A DNA stretch of 64,000 nt, from assembly GCF_050483325.1 (NCBI RefSeq), contig NZ_JBCMYF010000033.1:110941-174940 (forward strand). The letters run 5' to 3'. The position numbers and the translations under genes were made by a program. The notes beneath the pieces were generated by a model. That model was not told where the DNA came from and did no database searches. It worked only from the letters and a program-made list of their open reading frames with translations. Origin of the DNA: Bacillus_P idriensis_A. GTDB taxonomy: Bacteria > Bacillota > Bacilli > Bacillales > Bacillaceae. Within the stretch, counting starts at the first letter, position 1; each line of letters starts with the position of its first letter. Of the stretch, positions 8,498 to 17,083 are shown piece by piece.

Positions 8498-10240
8498 ATG
8501 AAAACAAAAAAAAGAATGAAAATAATTGCGATAGGCATTTTTTTATCCATGCTTGCGTTAATTTTGAGACTTGCAGATATCCAGATGATTCACACGGAAT
8601 CATTTACAGACAGGAACATCAATTTGATCGAGGAAAGCGTCAGCCAGCGGACACAGGAAGTCATGATTGATGATGGTCGCGGTCGTTTTGTAGACAGAAA
8701 TGGCAGTCCTCTTGGACACGATCAGGAAGCAAAGCTTGTTTTATTTCCTTTTCTTAAGAAGATTGACTGGCCAATCAGCAAACTCTCAGAGACTGTCAAT
8801 GTTCCGCCATCCAAATTGGAGAGATTATTAGAAGAAGCGGATAAACCGCTGATCCTTGGATCAAATGAAGGATTCGAGCTGTCTGATTCTGCTATCAATA
8901 AAATAAATGACTTGGAGATTCCAGGAGTATTTGCTATTTATCAGCAAACAAAAAAGAAAAGTCAGGCAGCTGATCATTTCATCGGAATAACAGGTGAAAA
9001 TGCTGAAGTGCTGAGAGAAAAATATCCTGATAAGAAAAATTTATCGTCTAAGACTCAAATCGGGATTACAGGTCTCGAAAAGGCGTTTGATGAATTTCTT
9101 CTTCCCGACGCTGAAACGAAACTTCTTTACCATGTTGATGGAGACGGCAATCCGCTGTTCGGCACTAATGTTAAATATATTGCTGATGCCAACCCCTTTT
9201 ATCCAGTAAGCGTTAAGACAACCATTGACAGCACTATGCAGGATTTGGCGAATGAGGCAATGAACCGGTATAAGGTGAAAAAAGGAGGTCTTGTGCTTCT
9301 GGATGTAGAAACGAGCGAAGTTCTTGCGATGGTCAGCAAACCTGAAATGGACCGTTCAGAGCATGATACCTATGCGAATCTGATGCTGACCCCAATTGCA
9401 CCCGGTTCCGTGTTTAAAACAGTCATTGCTGCAGCTGGGATCGAAAACGGAATCGATCAGAACAGAAAATATAACTGCAGTCTTGATATGTACGGTGAAC
9501 CTGATAAAGAGCACGATAAAGGAGTCTTGGATTTAGAAAGAAGCTTTGCTGAAAGCTGCAATTATACATTTACTGCAATTGCAGGCGAATTAATGGAAAA
9601 GGATCCTGACACAATAGAGGAATACGCCAAAAAATTGGGATTAACTGAAAAAACCGGCTGGAGCGGACCTGTGTATCATTATGAAGATTTTGAGCAATTT
9701 CCTGAAGAGAAAACTCCGCACATTTGGGGAGATAAGACGGATAAATCTGCTGAACGCGCAATAGCTCAAACAGCTATAGGACAAAAAAATGTTCGGGTCA
9801 CACCGCTTTCAGTGGCAAACATGATGGCGGCAATCGCCCGTGGCGGCGAAAAAAAACAAGTGAAAATTGCAGATAGCATATTATATAAAAATGGAACTAC
9901 TATGTTTAAGTTTTCTGATTCAGAACCCGAAAGCGGCAATATTTCACCTTATACAGCTGCAAAGCTACAGCACCTGCTGCGTTTAGTCGTAACCGATCAG
10001 GAAGGGACCGGCAGAAGGTTTCAAAGTCTGCCTTTTGAGGTATCAGGTAAATCAGGGACTGCAGAAACAGGAAAAGGGACAGTACATAAATGGTTTGCAG
10101 GCTTTTTTCCTTCACATCAGCCTAAATATGCCATGGTTGTGGTAGAGCTTGATACACAGAGTGCACAATCTTCTGCGAATAGTATTTATTATGACATGGC
10201 AAATGAATTAGCCGGGCTAGAAAATGCTTCTACTAGATAG
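8498..10240 (+). CDS. pbpI: Class B penicillin-binding protein PbpI (YrrR, PBP4b)
   Basis: Membrane-anchored D,D-transpeptidase that cross-links peptidoglycan, 580 residues. One N-terminal membrane segment spans residues 8-27. A PBP-dimer domain (about 55-220) precedes the transpeptidase domain. All three active-site motifs are present: S304-V-F-K, S353-C-N and K518-S-G-T. B. subtilis pbpI is expressed in the early forespore; no sigma-F promoter was recognised here. Its ribosome site lies inside the greA terminator hairpin. Confidence 0.94.
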   Translation: MKTKKRMKIIAIGIFLSMLALILRLADIQMIHTESFTDRNINLIEESVSQRTQEVMIDDGRGRFVDRNGSPLGHDQEAKLVLFPFLKKIDWPISKLSETVNVPPSKLERLLEEADKPLILGSNEGFELSDSAINKINDLEIPGVFAIYQQTKKKSQAADHFIGITGENAEVLREKYPDKKNLSSKTQIGITGLEKAFDEFLLPDAETKLLYHVDGDGNPLFGTNVKYIADANPFYPVSVKTTIDSTMQDLANEAMNRYKVKKGGLVLLDVETSEVLAMVSKPEMDRSEHDTYANLMLTPIAPGSVFKTVIAAAGIENGIDQNRKYNCSLDMYGEPDKEHDKGVLDLERSFAESCNYTFTAIAGELMEKDPDTIEEYAKKLGLTEKTGWSGPVYHYEDFEQFPEEKTPHIWGDKTDKSAERAIAQTAIGQKNVRVTPLSVANMMAAIARGGEKKQVKIADSILYKNGTTMFKFSDSEPESGNISPYTAAKLQHLLRLVVTDQEGTGRRFQSLPFEVSGKSGTAETGKGTVHKWFAGFFPSHQPKYAMVVVELDTQSAQSSANSIYYDMANELAGLENASTR

Positions 10241-10294
10241 AAATCTATTCTAATGATAGAATAAAACAGAATGTTAGAGGGATAAAGGAGTGTA

Positions 10295-10987
10295 ATGCAC
10301 TTGAGCAAACTAAGTAAAGGATCGCGTTTTGAAAATCGTGATAAGCGCCGAAAAGCAAATGTTGTCCTGAACATTTTAATTGGCATCGTGGTTATCCTGA
10401 TACTCGTTATTGGATCACAGCTGATGCTTGGCGGAGATGACAGTGAACAGGCTTCAAAGGACACGAAAGAAGAAACGGGATCAAATCAAATCGAAAACGA
10501 CAAAAATAAAGAAGAAAAAGATAAAGAACAAACAGCAAAAGAAGACGCTGAGTCTGATCAGGACAGCAGCGAAGAAGCGGATGCTGCAAAAGAAGAAGAA
10601 AATGCAAAAAAAGAAGAGGCTGAAGAGTCAGAAGCCGGTGAAGAAGTGGTCACAGAAGGAGATCCAAATTCCAATGTTGACCAGATTATTGAAAATCCGG
10701 GCTGGCAGCCAGTAGGCACGTCTCAATCTGAGCCGCATGCTGCACAGTATGACAAGAATTCACAGGACTGGGCTGAAATGATTCAGGCGATGAGCTATGC
10801 GACAGGCTTAAGCGAATCAGATATGACAATCTGGTTTATTGGCAACAATGGAAGTCCTAACGATGCTAAAGGAACCATTTCCTCAAAGGATAAAACACAG
10901 AACTACAAAGTAGAAATTACCTGGGTTGAAAATGAAGGCTGGAAGCCAGTTAAGGTGGAAAAATTAAAGCAAACAGAAACAAGATAA
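10295..10987 (+). CDS. yrrS: DUF1510 membrane protein YrrS
   Basis: Single-pass membrane protein of 230 residues and unknown function, always beside pbpI in Bacillus. A basic cytoplasmic N-terminus (1-21) is followed by a membrane segment at 22-43. A long Glu/Lys/Asp-rich linker spans about 48-115. The C-terminal DUF1510 domain holds the Trp-rich NPGWQPVGTSQSEPH and NEGWKPVKVEK segments. The ATG at 10295 follows GATAAAGGAGTGTA. Its pairing with PbpI suggests a role at the cell wall or in sporulation, which is inference. Confidence 0.9.
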   Translation: MHLSKLSKGSRFENRDKRRKANVVLNILIGIVVILILVIGSQLMLGGDDSEQASKDTKEETGSNQIENDKNKEEKDKEQTAKEDAESDQDSSEEADAAKEEENAKKEEAEESEAGEEVVTEGDPNSNVDQIIENPGWQPVGTSQSEPHAAQYDKNSQDWAEMIQAMSYATGLSESDMTIWFIGNNGSPNDAKGTISSKDKTQNYKVEITWVENEGWKPVKVEKLKQTETR

Positions 10988-10992
10988 TGCAA

Positions 10993-11029
10993 AAAGATGA
11001 GATCCGGTGTCCGGGTCTCATCTTTTTTT
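10993..11029 (+). terminator. Terminator after yrrS
   Basis: AAAGATGAGA and TCTCATCTTT flank an inner TCCGG/CCGGG stem, followed by a run of Ts. The near-symmetric arms may also stop the convergent yrzA transcript. Confidence 0.88.
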
Positions 11030-11041
11030 ATTAAGTAATAT

Positions 11042-11242
11042 CTACTTAGCCTTAAAATGCACAGCAGCACTATAAAACCTTCTGCCTTCCTCTGTCACAT
11101 GCATTTGATGCGATACAGAATGAAGCTCCAGTAAAATGGCTTTATTAACCTCGATTTGCTCATTAATCTTTTTTTCCAGATCTTTTATTTTTTCCGCTTC
11201 AAAAAATTCCACTTTATCTTTAATAAAATCCAATTTAAACAT
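11042..11242 (-). CDS. yrzA: DUF2536 family protein YrzA
   Basis: Small 66-residue cytosolic protein of unknown function, recognised from the conserved LDFIKDKVEFFEA and HQMHVTEEGRRFYSA segments. The ATG at 11242 is chosen because it gives the usual length; a GGAGG lies 11 bases upstream in the mRNA. In-frame ATGs at 11266 and 11260 would put this GGAGG inside the coding region. It faces the pbpI-yrrS unit. Confidence 0.85.
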   Translation of the reverse strand: MFKLDFIKDKVEFFEAEKIKDLEKKINEQIEVNKAILLELHSVSHQMHVTEEGRRFYSAAVHFKAK

Positions 11243-11410
11243 TATCAGGCAGTCCTCCATTCTCATGCACTGTTATTTTACCAAAAGGATGTTTCCGCAA
11301 CGAGTGTTATTTTTGAATTAGACTCATTTACGTCTATGAGGAAGGTTTTGTGCTCTTTTCGTAAATTTTGCAGCTTAGTCTGCTGAAATGACCAATGGAA
11401 AGACTTTTCA

Positions 11411-11440
11411 TTGCCTAATTGAAAGGGATTATGGTAAATT
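11411..11440 (+). promoter_or_regulatory. Candidate sigma-A promoter of the yrrT operon
   Basis: TTGCCT (11411-11416) and TAAATT (11435-11440) are 18 bases apart. About 35 bases downstream, GATAGGAATTATTAAAT (11473-11490) resembles the GGAATT half of the CymR operator that represses this operon in B. subtilis. Both calls are by eye and weak. Confidence 0.35.
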
Positions 11441-11518
11441 AAGAACAGTTCATTTTTTAATTCATAGTATACAGATAGGAATTATTAAATTTATAGCATC
11501 TAATGGAGAGTGGCATAA

Positions 11519-12160
11519 ATGGGGAGAGAATTTGTAGAGTTATTTGAGGATTGGGCACATTCGTATGATTCAACAGTCGGCGGACATGATGAAGAATACA
11601 AAGAAGTTTTTGCAGGCTATGATCACATTCTTAAAGCTGTCACTGAGCTGTCCGGAAAAACGGTTCTTGAATTTGGCGTCGGGACCGGAAATTTAACGAA
11701 TGAGCTTTTAAATAAAGGAAAAAAAGTATATGGAATTGAACCTTCAAAAACAATGCGTGAAAAGGCTTCAGAAAAGCTTGGCAGCGCGGTTAAAATCACC
11801 GATGGAGATTTTCTGACATTTCCAGTTCCAACAGAACAAATTGAAACGATTGTAAGTACGTATGCTTTTCATCATCTGACAGATGATGAAAAGGAGAAAG
11901 CTGTCCGAATCTATGGCAGTATTCTTAAAAAAGGTGGTAAAATAGTGTTTGCTGACACTGTTTTTACCGATCAGAAGGCGCATCAGGCCATGATCGAAAA
12001 ATCAAAAAAGCATCATTTCTTAAACCTGGCAAATGACCTTGAAACAGAATATTACACAACACATCCTGTCATGCGCCGTATTTTTGAAAGCAACTCTTTT
12101 GATGTTACCTTCACACAAATGAATGAATTTGTCTGGTTAATGGAAGCAGTGAAACAATAA
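11519..12160 (+). CDS. yrrT: Class I SAM methyltransferase YrrT
   Basis: Cytosolic SAM-dependent methyltransferase of 213 residues whose acceptor is unknown. The SAM motif VLEFGVGTGNLTNELL is at about 49-64, followed by IEPSKTMREKA and STYAFHHLTDDEK. It starts the yrrT-mtnN-mccA-mccB-yrhC operon, which in B. subtilis converts methionine-derived homocysteine into cysteine. YrrT is thus thought to supply S-adenosylhomocysteine to MtnN. The ATG at 11519 follows TGGAGAGTGGCATAA. Confidence 0.9.
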   Translation: MGREFVELFEDWAHSYDSTVGGHDEEYKEVFAGYDHILKAVTELSGKTVLEFGVGTGNLTNELLNKGKKVYGIEPSKTMREKASEKLGSAVKITDGDFLTFPVPTEQIETIVSTYAFHHLTDDEKEKAVRIYGSILKKGGKIVFADTVFTDQKAHQAMIEKSKKHHFLNLANDLETEYYTTHPVMRRIFESNSFDVTFTQMNEFVWLMEAVKQ

Positions 12161-12190
12161 TTCGCCTTTTGGAAAGGATTTGACTAAATA

Positions 12191-12889
12191 ATGAAAGCAG
12201 CAATTATCGGAGCAATGGAAGAGGAAGTATCAATACTAAGAGAACAGCTTGAAAATCCTTCTTCTGAAACAATTGCAGGAAGTGAATTTACGACAGGAAC
12301 ATATAGAGGAATTGAAGTGATTTTATTAAAATCAGGAATCGGAAAAGTAAACGCAGCAGTGAGCACAACGATTCTGCTTGACCGATTTAAGCCTGACTAT
12401 GTCATTAATACAGGATCAGCAGGCGGTTTCCATCAATCATTGAACGTCGGGGATGTTGTCATTTCATCTGAAGTGAGACACCATGATGTTGATGTTACAG
12501 CATTCAATTACGAATACGGGCAGGTTCCGGGCATGCCGCCAGCGTTTTTGCCGGATTCAAAGCTGGTTGAAATTGCTGTAGAACAAGCAGAAGGGCAAAC
12601 TGGCATACAAGTGGTAAAAGGCCTGATTGCAACTGGTGATTCATTTATGAATGATCCGGAACGAGTGGCATATATCCGTACAAAATTTGACAGCCTTTAT
12701 GCGGTAGAAATGGAAGCAGCGGCTATTGCTCAGGTATCGCATCAATTTGGAGTCCCTTTTGTCATTATCAGATCGCTGTCTGATATTGCAGGCAAAGAAT
12801 CGGATGTATCTTTTGAACAGTATTTAGATACTGCAGCCAAGAACTCCGCGCAGCTTGTTTTAAGTATTGTGAGTGCGTTAAAAAGCTAA
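12191..12889 (+). CDS. mtnN: 5'-methylthioadenosine/S-adenosylhomocysteine nucleosidase
   Basis: Cleaves adenine from methylthioadenosine and S-adenosylhomocysteine, recycling sulfur and relieving inhibition of methyltransferases. The N-terminal MKAAIIGAMEEEV carries the catalytic Glu, EMEAAAIAQV (about 173-182) contacts the ribose, and RSLSDIAG (about 195) supplies the catalytic Asp. Length is 232 residues, as in the family. It lies 30 bases after yrrT and ends just before a terminator. Confidence 0.96.
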   Translation: MKAAIIGAMEEEVSILREQLENPSSETIAGSEFTTGTYRGIEVILLKSGIGKVNAAVSTTILLDRFKPDYVINTGSAGGFHQSLNVGDVVISSEVRHHDVDVTAFNYEYGQVPGMPPAFLPDSKLVEIAVEQAEGQTGIQVVKGLIATGDSFMNDPERVAYIRTKFDSLYAVEMEAAAIAQVSHQFGVPFVIIRSLSDIAGKESDVSFEQYLDTAAKNSAQLVLSIVSALKS

Positions 12890-12894
12890 TAGAC

Positions 12895-12921
12895 AGGGAT
12901 CACGTCTTTGATCCCTTTTTT
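12895..12921 (+). terminator. Intra-operon terminator between mtnN and mccA
   Basis: AGGGATCA (12895-12902) and TGATCCCT (12909-12916) form a perfect 8-bp stem with a 6-base loop, followed by six Ts. It lies inside what is normally one operon and leaves only 21 bases before the mccA start, so mccAB must depend on read-through unless a promoter lies inside mtnN. Confidence 0.8.
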
Positions 12922-12942
12922 AAATTCTTGGGAGTGAACAAA

Positions 12943-13866
12943 ATGAAAGTTGTAAAGGGCATTGAAGAACTTATTGGGCATACACCGCTGATGGAGATTA
13001 CACAATTTGAACTGCCTGCAGGAGTGCGCCTTTTTGCAAAACTTGAATTTTTTAACCCTGGCGGCAGCATTAAAGACCGTCTTGGAGTTGAATTAATCGA
13101 TGAAGCGATTAAAACCGGCAAAGTAAAAGAGGGCGGAACCATTATTGAGCCGACAGCAGGCAATACCGGAATTGGTCTTGCTCTTGCTGCGTTAAGCCGC
13201 AATGTCAATGTTGTCGTGTGCGTTCCTGAGAAATTCAGCATGGAAAAGCAGGATATTATGAGAGCCCTGGGTGCAAAGGTTGTCAATACACCTACAAGTG
13301 ATGGGATAAAAGGAGCTATAAAAAAAGCGCAGGAACTGCTGGAAGAGATTCCTGATTCTTATTGTCCGCAGCAATTTGCAAATCCTGCAAACCCTCTTAC
13401 CTATTACAAAACACTCGGACCGGAGCTTTGGGAGCAGCTGGATGGACGCATCGATGTTTTTGTTGCCGGAGCGGGGACGGGCGGCACGTTTATGGGCACC
13501 GCTCAATATTTAAAAGAAAAAAATGCAAAGATCAAGGCAGTCATCGTTGAACCTGAGGGCTCCATCTTAAATGGCGGCGAATCAGGACCGCATAAAACAG
13601 AAGGCATCGGCATGGAATTCCTGCCGGGTTATATGGACGAATCCTATTTTAATAGCATTCATACCGTTTTAGATAAAGACGCATTTGACCGTGTGAAAGA
13701 ACTTGCTTTAAAAGAGGGACTGCTTGTGGGTAGCTCGTCGGGAGCAGCGCTTCATGCAGCGCTGTCAGAAGCGGAAAAGGCTGAACCGGGAACGAATATC
13801 GTCACCATTTTCGCTGACAGCAGTGAACGTTATTTAAGTAAAAAAATTTATGAGGGAGGAATTTAG
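12943..13866 (+). CDS. mccA: O-acetylserine-dependent cystathionine beta-synthase
   Basis: PLP enzyme of the cysteine synthase/CBS fold (307 residues). It joins homocysteine with O-acetylserine to give cystathionine, the first half of reverse transsulfuration. K44 in NPGGSIKDRLG is the PLP lysine. PTAGNTGIGLA and the phosphate-binding GAGTGGT loop (about 176-182) are present. The ATG at 12943 follows TTGGGAGTGAACAAA and gives exactly the family length. The TTG/GTG-extended frame from 12928 is not needed. MccB follows directly. Confidence 0.94.
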   Translation: MKVVKGIEELIGHTPLMEITQFELPAGVRLFAKLEFFNPGGSIKDRLGVELIDEAIKTGKVKEGGTIIEPTAGNTGIGLALAALSRNVNVVVCVPEKFSMEKQDIMRALGAKVVNTPTSDGIKGAIKKAQELLEEIPDSYCPQQFANPANPLTYYKTLGPELWEQLDGRIDVFVAGAGTGGTFMGTAQYLKEKNAKIKAVIVEPEGSILNGGESGPHKTEGIGMEFLPGYMDESYFNSIHTVLDKDAFDRVKELALKEGLLVGSSSGAALHAALSEAEKAEPGTNIVTIFADSSERYLSKKIYEGGI

Positions 13867-13867
13867 A

Positions 13868-15001
13868 ATGAAACGTAAAACAAAGATGATTCACGGCGGT
13901 ATTGTCGGTGATCCTCATACAGGAGCGGTATCGACGCCAATCTATCAAGTAAGCACATACAAACAAGATGGAGTCGGCAACCATAAAGGCTTTGAGTACT
14001 CAAGAACCGGCAATCCAACAAGGCATGCTTTAGAAGAGCTGATTAAGGATCTGGAAGAAGGGCATGCGGGCTTTGCATTTGGTTCAGGAATGGCGGCCAT
14101 AACAGGAGTCATGATGCTTTTTAACAGCGGAGATCATGTTATTTTAACAGATGATGTCTACGGGGGAACATACCGTGTCATGACAAAAGTGTTAAACCGT
14201 CTTGGCATCGATTCTACTTTTGTTGATACAAGCGATCTATCAAACATTGAATCAGCGGTTAAAGAAAATACAAGAGCGCTCTTCATTGAAACTCCGACAA
14301 ATCCGCTGCTTAAAATTACGGACGTTGAAGCTGCGGCTTCTCTTGCTGAAAAACACGGCCTGCTTACGATTGTAGACAATACATTCAGCACTCCGTATTG
14401 GCAGACTCCTCTTTTATTGGGAGCGGACATAGTTCTTCATAGTGCAACAAAATACATCGGCGGCCACAGTGATGTTGTAGGCGGGCTTGTAGTTGTGAAC
14501 TCTGAGGAGCTGGCTGAACAGCTCCACTTTGTCCAGAACTCAACAGGAGGAGTGCTTGGGCCTCAAGATTCATGGCTGCTGATCCGTGGAATTAAAACCC
14601 TTGCACTGCGCATGGAGGCACATGAAAGAAATACTGCTGCGATTGTTGATTTCCTTGTCCAGCATCCAGCTGTTGAAAAAGTATTTTATCCAGGCCTTGC
14701 CGATCATCCAAACCATGAAATTGCCAAAAAACAGGCAGCAGGTTTCGGCGGAATGGTTTCGTTTGATGTAGGAAGCGAAAAGAAAGCAGAAGAAGTCCTG
14801 TCAAAAGTGAAGTATTTTACCTTGGCTGAAAGCTTGGGTGCAGTTGAGAGTTTAATTTCTGTTCCGGCAAAAATGACGCATGCTTCAATTCCGGCAGAAC
14901 GCCGGATGGAACTTGGCATCACAGATGGTTTAGTAAGAATATCTGTAGGAATTGAAGATTCTGAGGATTTGATTGAAGACTTAAAAAATGCTTTAAACTA
15001 A
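13868..15001 (+). CDS. mccB: Cystathionine gamma-lyase / homocysteine gamma-lyase
   Basis: Cys/Met-metabolism PLP enzyme (377 residues) that splits cystathionine to cysteine. K195 in HSATKYIGGHSDVVGG binds PLP. YSRTGNPTR (45-52) and the substrate-binding RISVGIEDSEDL near the end are conserved. It starts 1 base after the mccA stop; the GAGGGAGG ribosome site is in the mccA 3' end, so the two genes are tightly coupled. Confidence 0.95.
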   Translation: MKRKTKMIHGGIVGDPHTGAVSTPIYQVSTYKQDGVGNHKGFEYSRTGNPTRHALEELIKDLEEGHAGFAFGSGMAAITGVMMLFNSGDHVILTDDVYGGTYRVMTKVLNRLGIDSTFVDTSDLSNIESAVKENTRALFIETPTNPLLKITDVEAAASLAEKHGLLTIVDNTFSTPYWQTPLLLGADIVLHSATKYIGGHSDVVGGLVVVNSEELAEQLHFVQNSTGGVLGPQDSWLLIRGIKTLALRMEAHERNTAAIVDFLVQHPAVEKVFYPGLADHPNHEIAKKQAAGFGGMVSFDVGSEKKAEEVLSKVKYFTLAESLGAVESLISVPAKMTHASIPAERRMELGITDGLVRISVGIEDSEDLIEDLKNALN

Positions 15002-15091
15002 TTCCTCTTTTGCCGGAATTTACATGCATAAATCACCGCTTGTATATGTTATCGTTTTATTAGAGACACATTCATGGCAGGTGATAGAAAG

Positions 15092-15331
15092 ATGAATAAA
15101 AAAGATGTTAAGCACCTAATGACAGATTACAAGAGATACGCATTCGTGCTGCTCGCAGTCAGTGTCTTTTTATATATCGGCATGCTGATTCCGGCACAGG
15201 GCCAAGAGCCAAGCCATTTTAAAGAATATGTGATGATGGGAACGACTGCAGTCTTCTTGGCAGCATCCTTTTACTGCATGAAACGCTCCATCACATATAA
15301 GAAACGATTAGATGAGCAGGAAGACGTTTAA
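15092..15331 (+). CDS. yrhC: YrhC family membrane protein
   Basis: Small protein (79 residues) with two membrane segments at about 17-36 and 46-64 and a basic C-terminus. Function unknown; it is the regular last gene of the mccAB operon. The ATG at 15092 is taken because an AGGTGATAG site precedes it. An upstream ATG at 15074 would add six residues. Confidence 0.82.
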   Translation: MNKKDVKHLMTDYKRYAFVLLAVSVFLYIGMLIPAQGQEPSHFKEYVMMGTTAVFLAASFYCMKRSITYKKRLDEQEDV

Positions 15332-15361
15332 AATAGAGTGTTTTTTAGTTTATATAAAAAG

Positions 15362-15394
15362 AAGAACCCATTCCTGCTATAGGATGGGTTCTTT
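15362..15394. terminator. Bidirectional terminator between yrhC and the SGNH gene
   Basis: AAGAACCCAT and ATGGGTTCTT form a 10-bp stem extended by CC/GG, with T-rich flank on the plus strand and A-rich on the other side. It separates two convergent genes. Confidence 0.85.
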
Positions 15395-16140
15395 TACTTA
15401 GGACCAAGTACTTTGCTTTCAAGGATAGATAAATAAATCAGTTCTGCTCCCTGCGGTGTCATATGATTGCCTGATGGATCGATGATTCCTGATTTTAATA
15501 ATGCTTCATCTGAATCCCCTCCGGCGAACTTTACCATATTTGTCCAATTATCGATTAGCGTGACATCATTTTTAAATGCAACTTCTCGGGTAATATCGTT
15601 GTATGAGTTATGCCAGTTTCTGGCTCCGTCTGTATGGGCATAAAGCTTCTTAGGATAGCGGGTGTAATAGAGTTTATCGTTTCCATTTCCTTCTACAATC
15701 GGCAAACAGGTCATTAAGACAGGTGTGCCTCCTGCATTTCTTACTTCACGCACATAGTAAAGAAGGTTTTCCTTAAAACGCGCACGGTCTACTTTAGGTT
15801 TTCCATTCGGCAAAATGACAGCATCATTTGTTCCAAACATAATGAAGACGAGATCCGGATCCATTTTCAGCACATCATGCTTAAATCGTTTCCTTGCATC
15901 CTCAGTAGTTTCACCGCCAACTCCGGCATTATGGATTAAAGCCTGTCTGTCATTTACAGGTAAAGTGGATTTTATCAAATTCACCCATTTATCAGTATCC
16001 TGATAATTGCGGATAGTCCAGTTGGCACCGCGCGTATTGCTGTCGCCAAATGCCACAATCGTATATCTTTCTGAACGATTTCCGCAGCTCACTAAAATCA
16101 AAATCAGCAGAAAAGCGGCAAGAGATAAAAACTTTTTCAA
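15394..16140 (-). CDS. SGNH/GDSL hydrolase lipoprotein
   Basis: Predicted secreted lipid-anchored esterase or deacetylase. The signal peptide MKKFLSLAAFLLILILVSC ends in a lipobox with Cys19. SGNH blocks are clear: FGDSN with nucleophile S34, NAGVGGETT with Gly, MFGTNDA with N105, and D221-P-S-G-N-H226 near the C-terminus. Length is 248 residues. Substrate cannot be told; relatives act on acylated polysaccharides or lipids. This gene is not part of the usual yrhC neighbourhood of B. subtilis. A family name beyond SGNH is not assigned. Confidence 0.88.
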   Translation of the reverse strand: MKKFLSLAAFLLILILVSCGNRSERYTIVAFGDSNTRGANWTIRNYQDTDKWVNLIKSTLPVNDRQALIHNAGVGGETTEDARKRFKHDVLKMDPDLVFIMFGTNDAVILPNGKPKVDRARFKENLLYYVREVRNAGGTPVLMTCLPIVEGNGNDKLYYTRYPKKLYAHTDGARNWHNSYNDITREVAFKNDVTLIDNWTNMVKFAGGDSDEALLKSGIIDPSGNHMTPQGAELIYLSILESKVLGPK

Positions 16141-16301
16141 AAAAGCACCTCCAAATCACTAAAATCCATTATTGATCAAAAATATGGAAGAATCAATAGG
16201 GTTTTCAAAAGTGTCACAATGTATGCGTTTTAATCATAAATAAAATCGGGGATTATTCCGTACAATCTTTCTTAGTACAGACACAAACATGCACCCCGAT
16301 A

Positions 16302-16310
16302 CATACAAAT
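16302..16310 (+). promoter_or_regulatory. Candidate sigma-E -10 element upstream of sigK
   Basis: CATACAAAT fits the sigma-E -10 consensus (CATACAnT), in agreement with the known mother-cell control of sigK. The -35 region (about 16282-16288) is a poor match. A perfect palindrome TAGGCTAAAGCCTA at 16317-16330 lies in the leader just downstream and might be a binding site. Confidence 0.45.
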
Positions 16311-16354
16311 GATTTATAGGCTAAAGCCTACATTCTGTACATGGAGGTGGGTCA

Positions 16355-17083
16355 ATGTCAGGGGTTTTAGCAGCTTTAGGGTACTTATTGAAAGAATTAG
16401 TCTTCCTAGTATCATATGTCAAAAACAATGCCTTCCCGCAGCCTTTGTCAGCAAATGATGAAAAGAAGTATCTCAGGCTTATGGCGACAGGGGATGAACA
16501 TGCCCGCAACATGCTGATTGAACATAACTTGCGGCTTGTAGCACATATTGTCAAGAAGTTTGAAAACACCGGCGAGGACTCAGAGGATCTTATTTCGATC
16601 GGAACCATTGGTCTGATAAAAGCAATTGAAAGCTACTCAGAAGGAAAAGGCACAAAACTCGCGACCTATGCAGCAAGGTGTATTGAAAATGAAATTCTCA
16701 TGCACCTAAGAGCTCTGAAGAAAACAAAGAAAGATGTTTCCCTGCATGATCCTATCGGACAGGATAAAGAAGGAAACGAGATAAGCCTGATTGATGTCTT
16801 AAAATCTGAATCGGAAGATGTCATTGATACCATTCAGCTGAATATGGAGCTTGAGAAAGTGAAGGAATTCATTGATATTCTTGATGAACGTGAGAAGGAA
16901 GTGATTGTCGGAAGGTTCGGGCTTGATCTGCAAAAGGAGAAAACACAGCGCGAGATTGCGAAGGAGCTTGGAATTTCAAGGAGCTATGTTTCAAGGATTG
17001 AAAAAAGGGCCTTAATGAAGATGTTTCATGAATTTTACCGGGCAGAAAAAGAAAAGAAAAACCAGCAAAAGGGCAAAGGATAA
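16355..17083 (+). CDS. sigK: RNA polymerase sporulation sigma factor SigK (intact)
   Basis: Late mother-cell sigma factor made as an inactive precursor. The hydrophobic pro-sequence MSGVLAALGYLLKELVFLVS is at residues 1-20, before YVKNNAFPQP, the usual junction. Region 2 (RNMLIEHNLRLVAHIVKKFE...AARCIENEILMHLRALKK) and region 4 with its helix-turn-helix (TQREIAKELGISRSYVSRIEK) are complete. The frame is continuous over 242 residues, so there is no skin-type element splitting the gene. The ATG at 16355 follows TGGAGGTGGGTCA. Confidence 0.97.
   Translation: MSGVLAALGYLLKELVFLVSYVKNNAFPQPLSANDEKKYLRLMATGDEHARNMLIEHNLRLVAHIVKKFENTGEDSEDLISIGTIGLIKAIESYSEGKGTKLATYAARCIENEILMHLRALKKTKKDVSLHDPIGQDKEGNEISLIDVLKSESEDVIDTIQLNMELEKVKEFIDILDEREKEVIVGRFGLDLQKEKTQREIAKELGISRSYVSRIEKRALMKMFHEFYRAEKEKKNQQKGKG

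Noticed and set aside
10428..10715. Lys-rich 95-codon frame inside yrrS
   Set aside because: It is the +1 shadow of the Glu/Lys-rich linker of yrrS, a low-complexity artefact.
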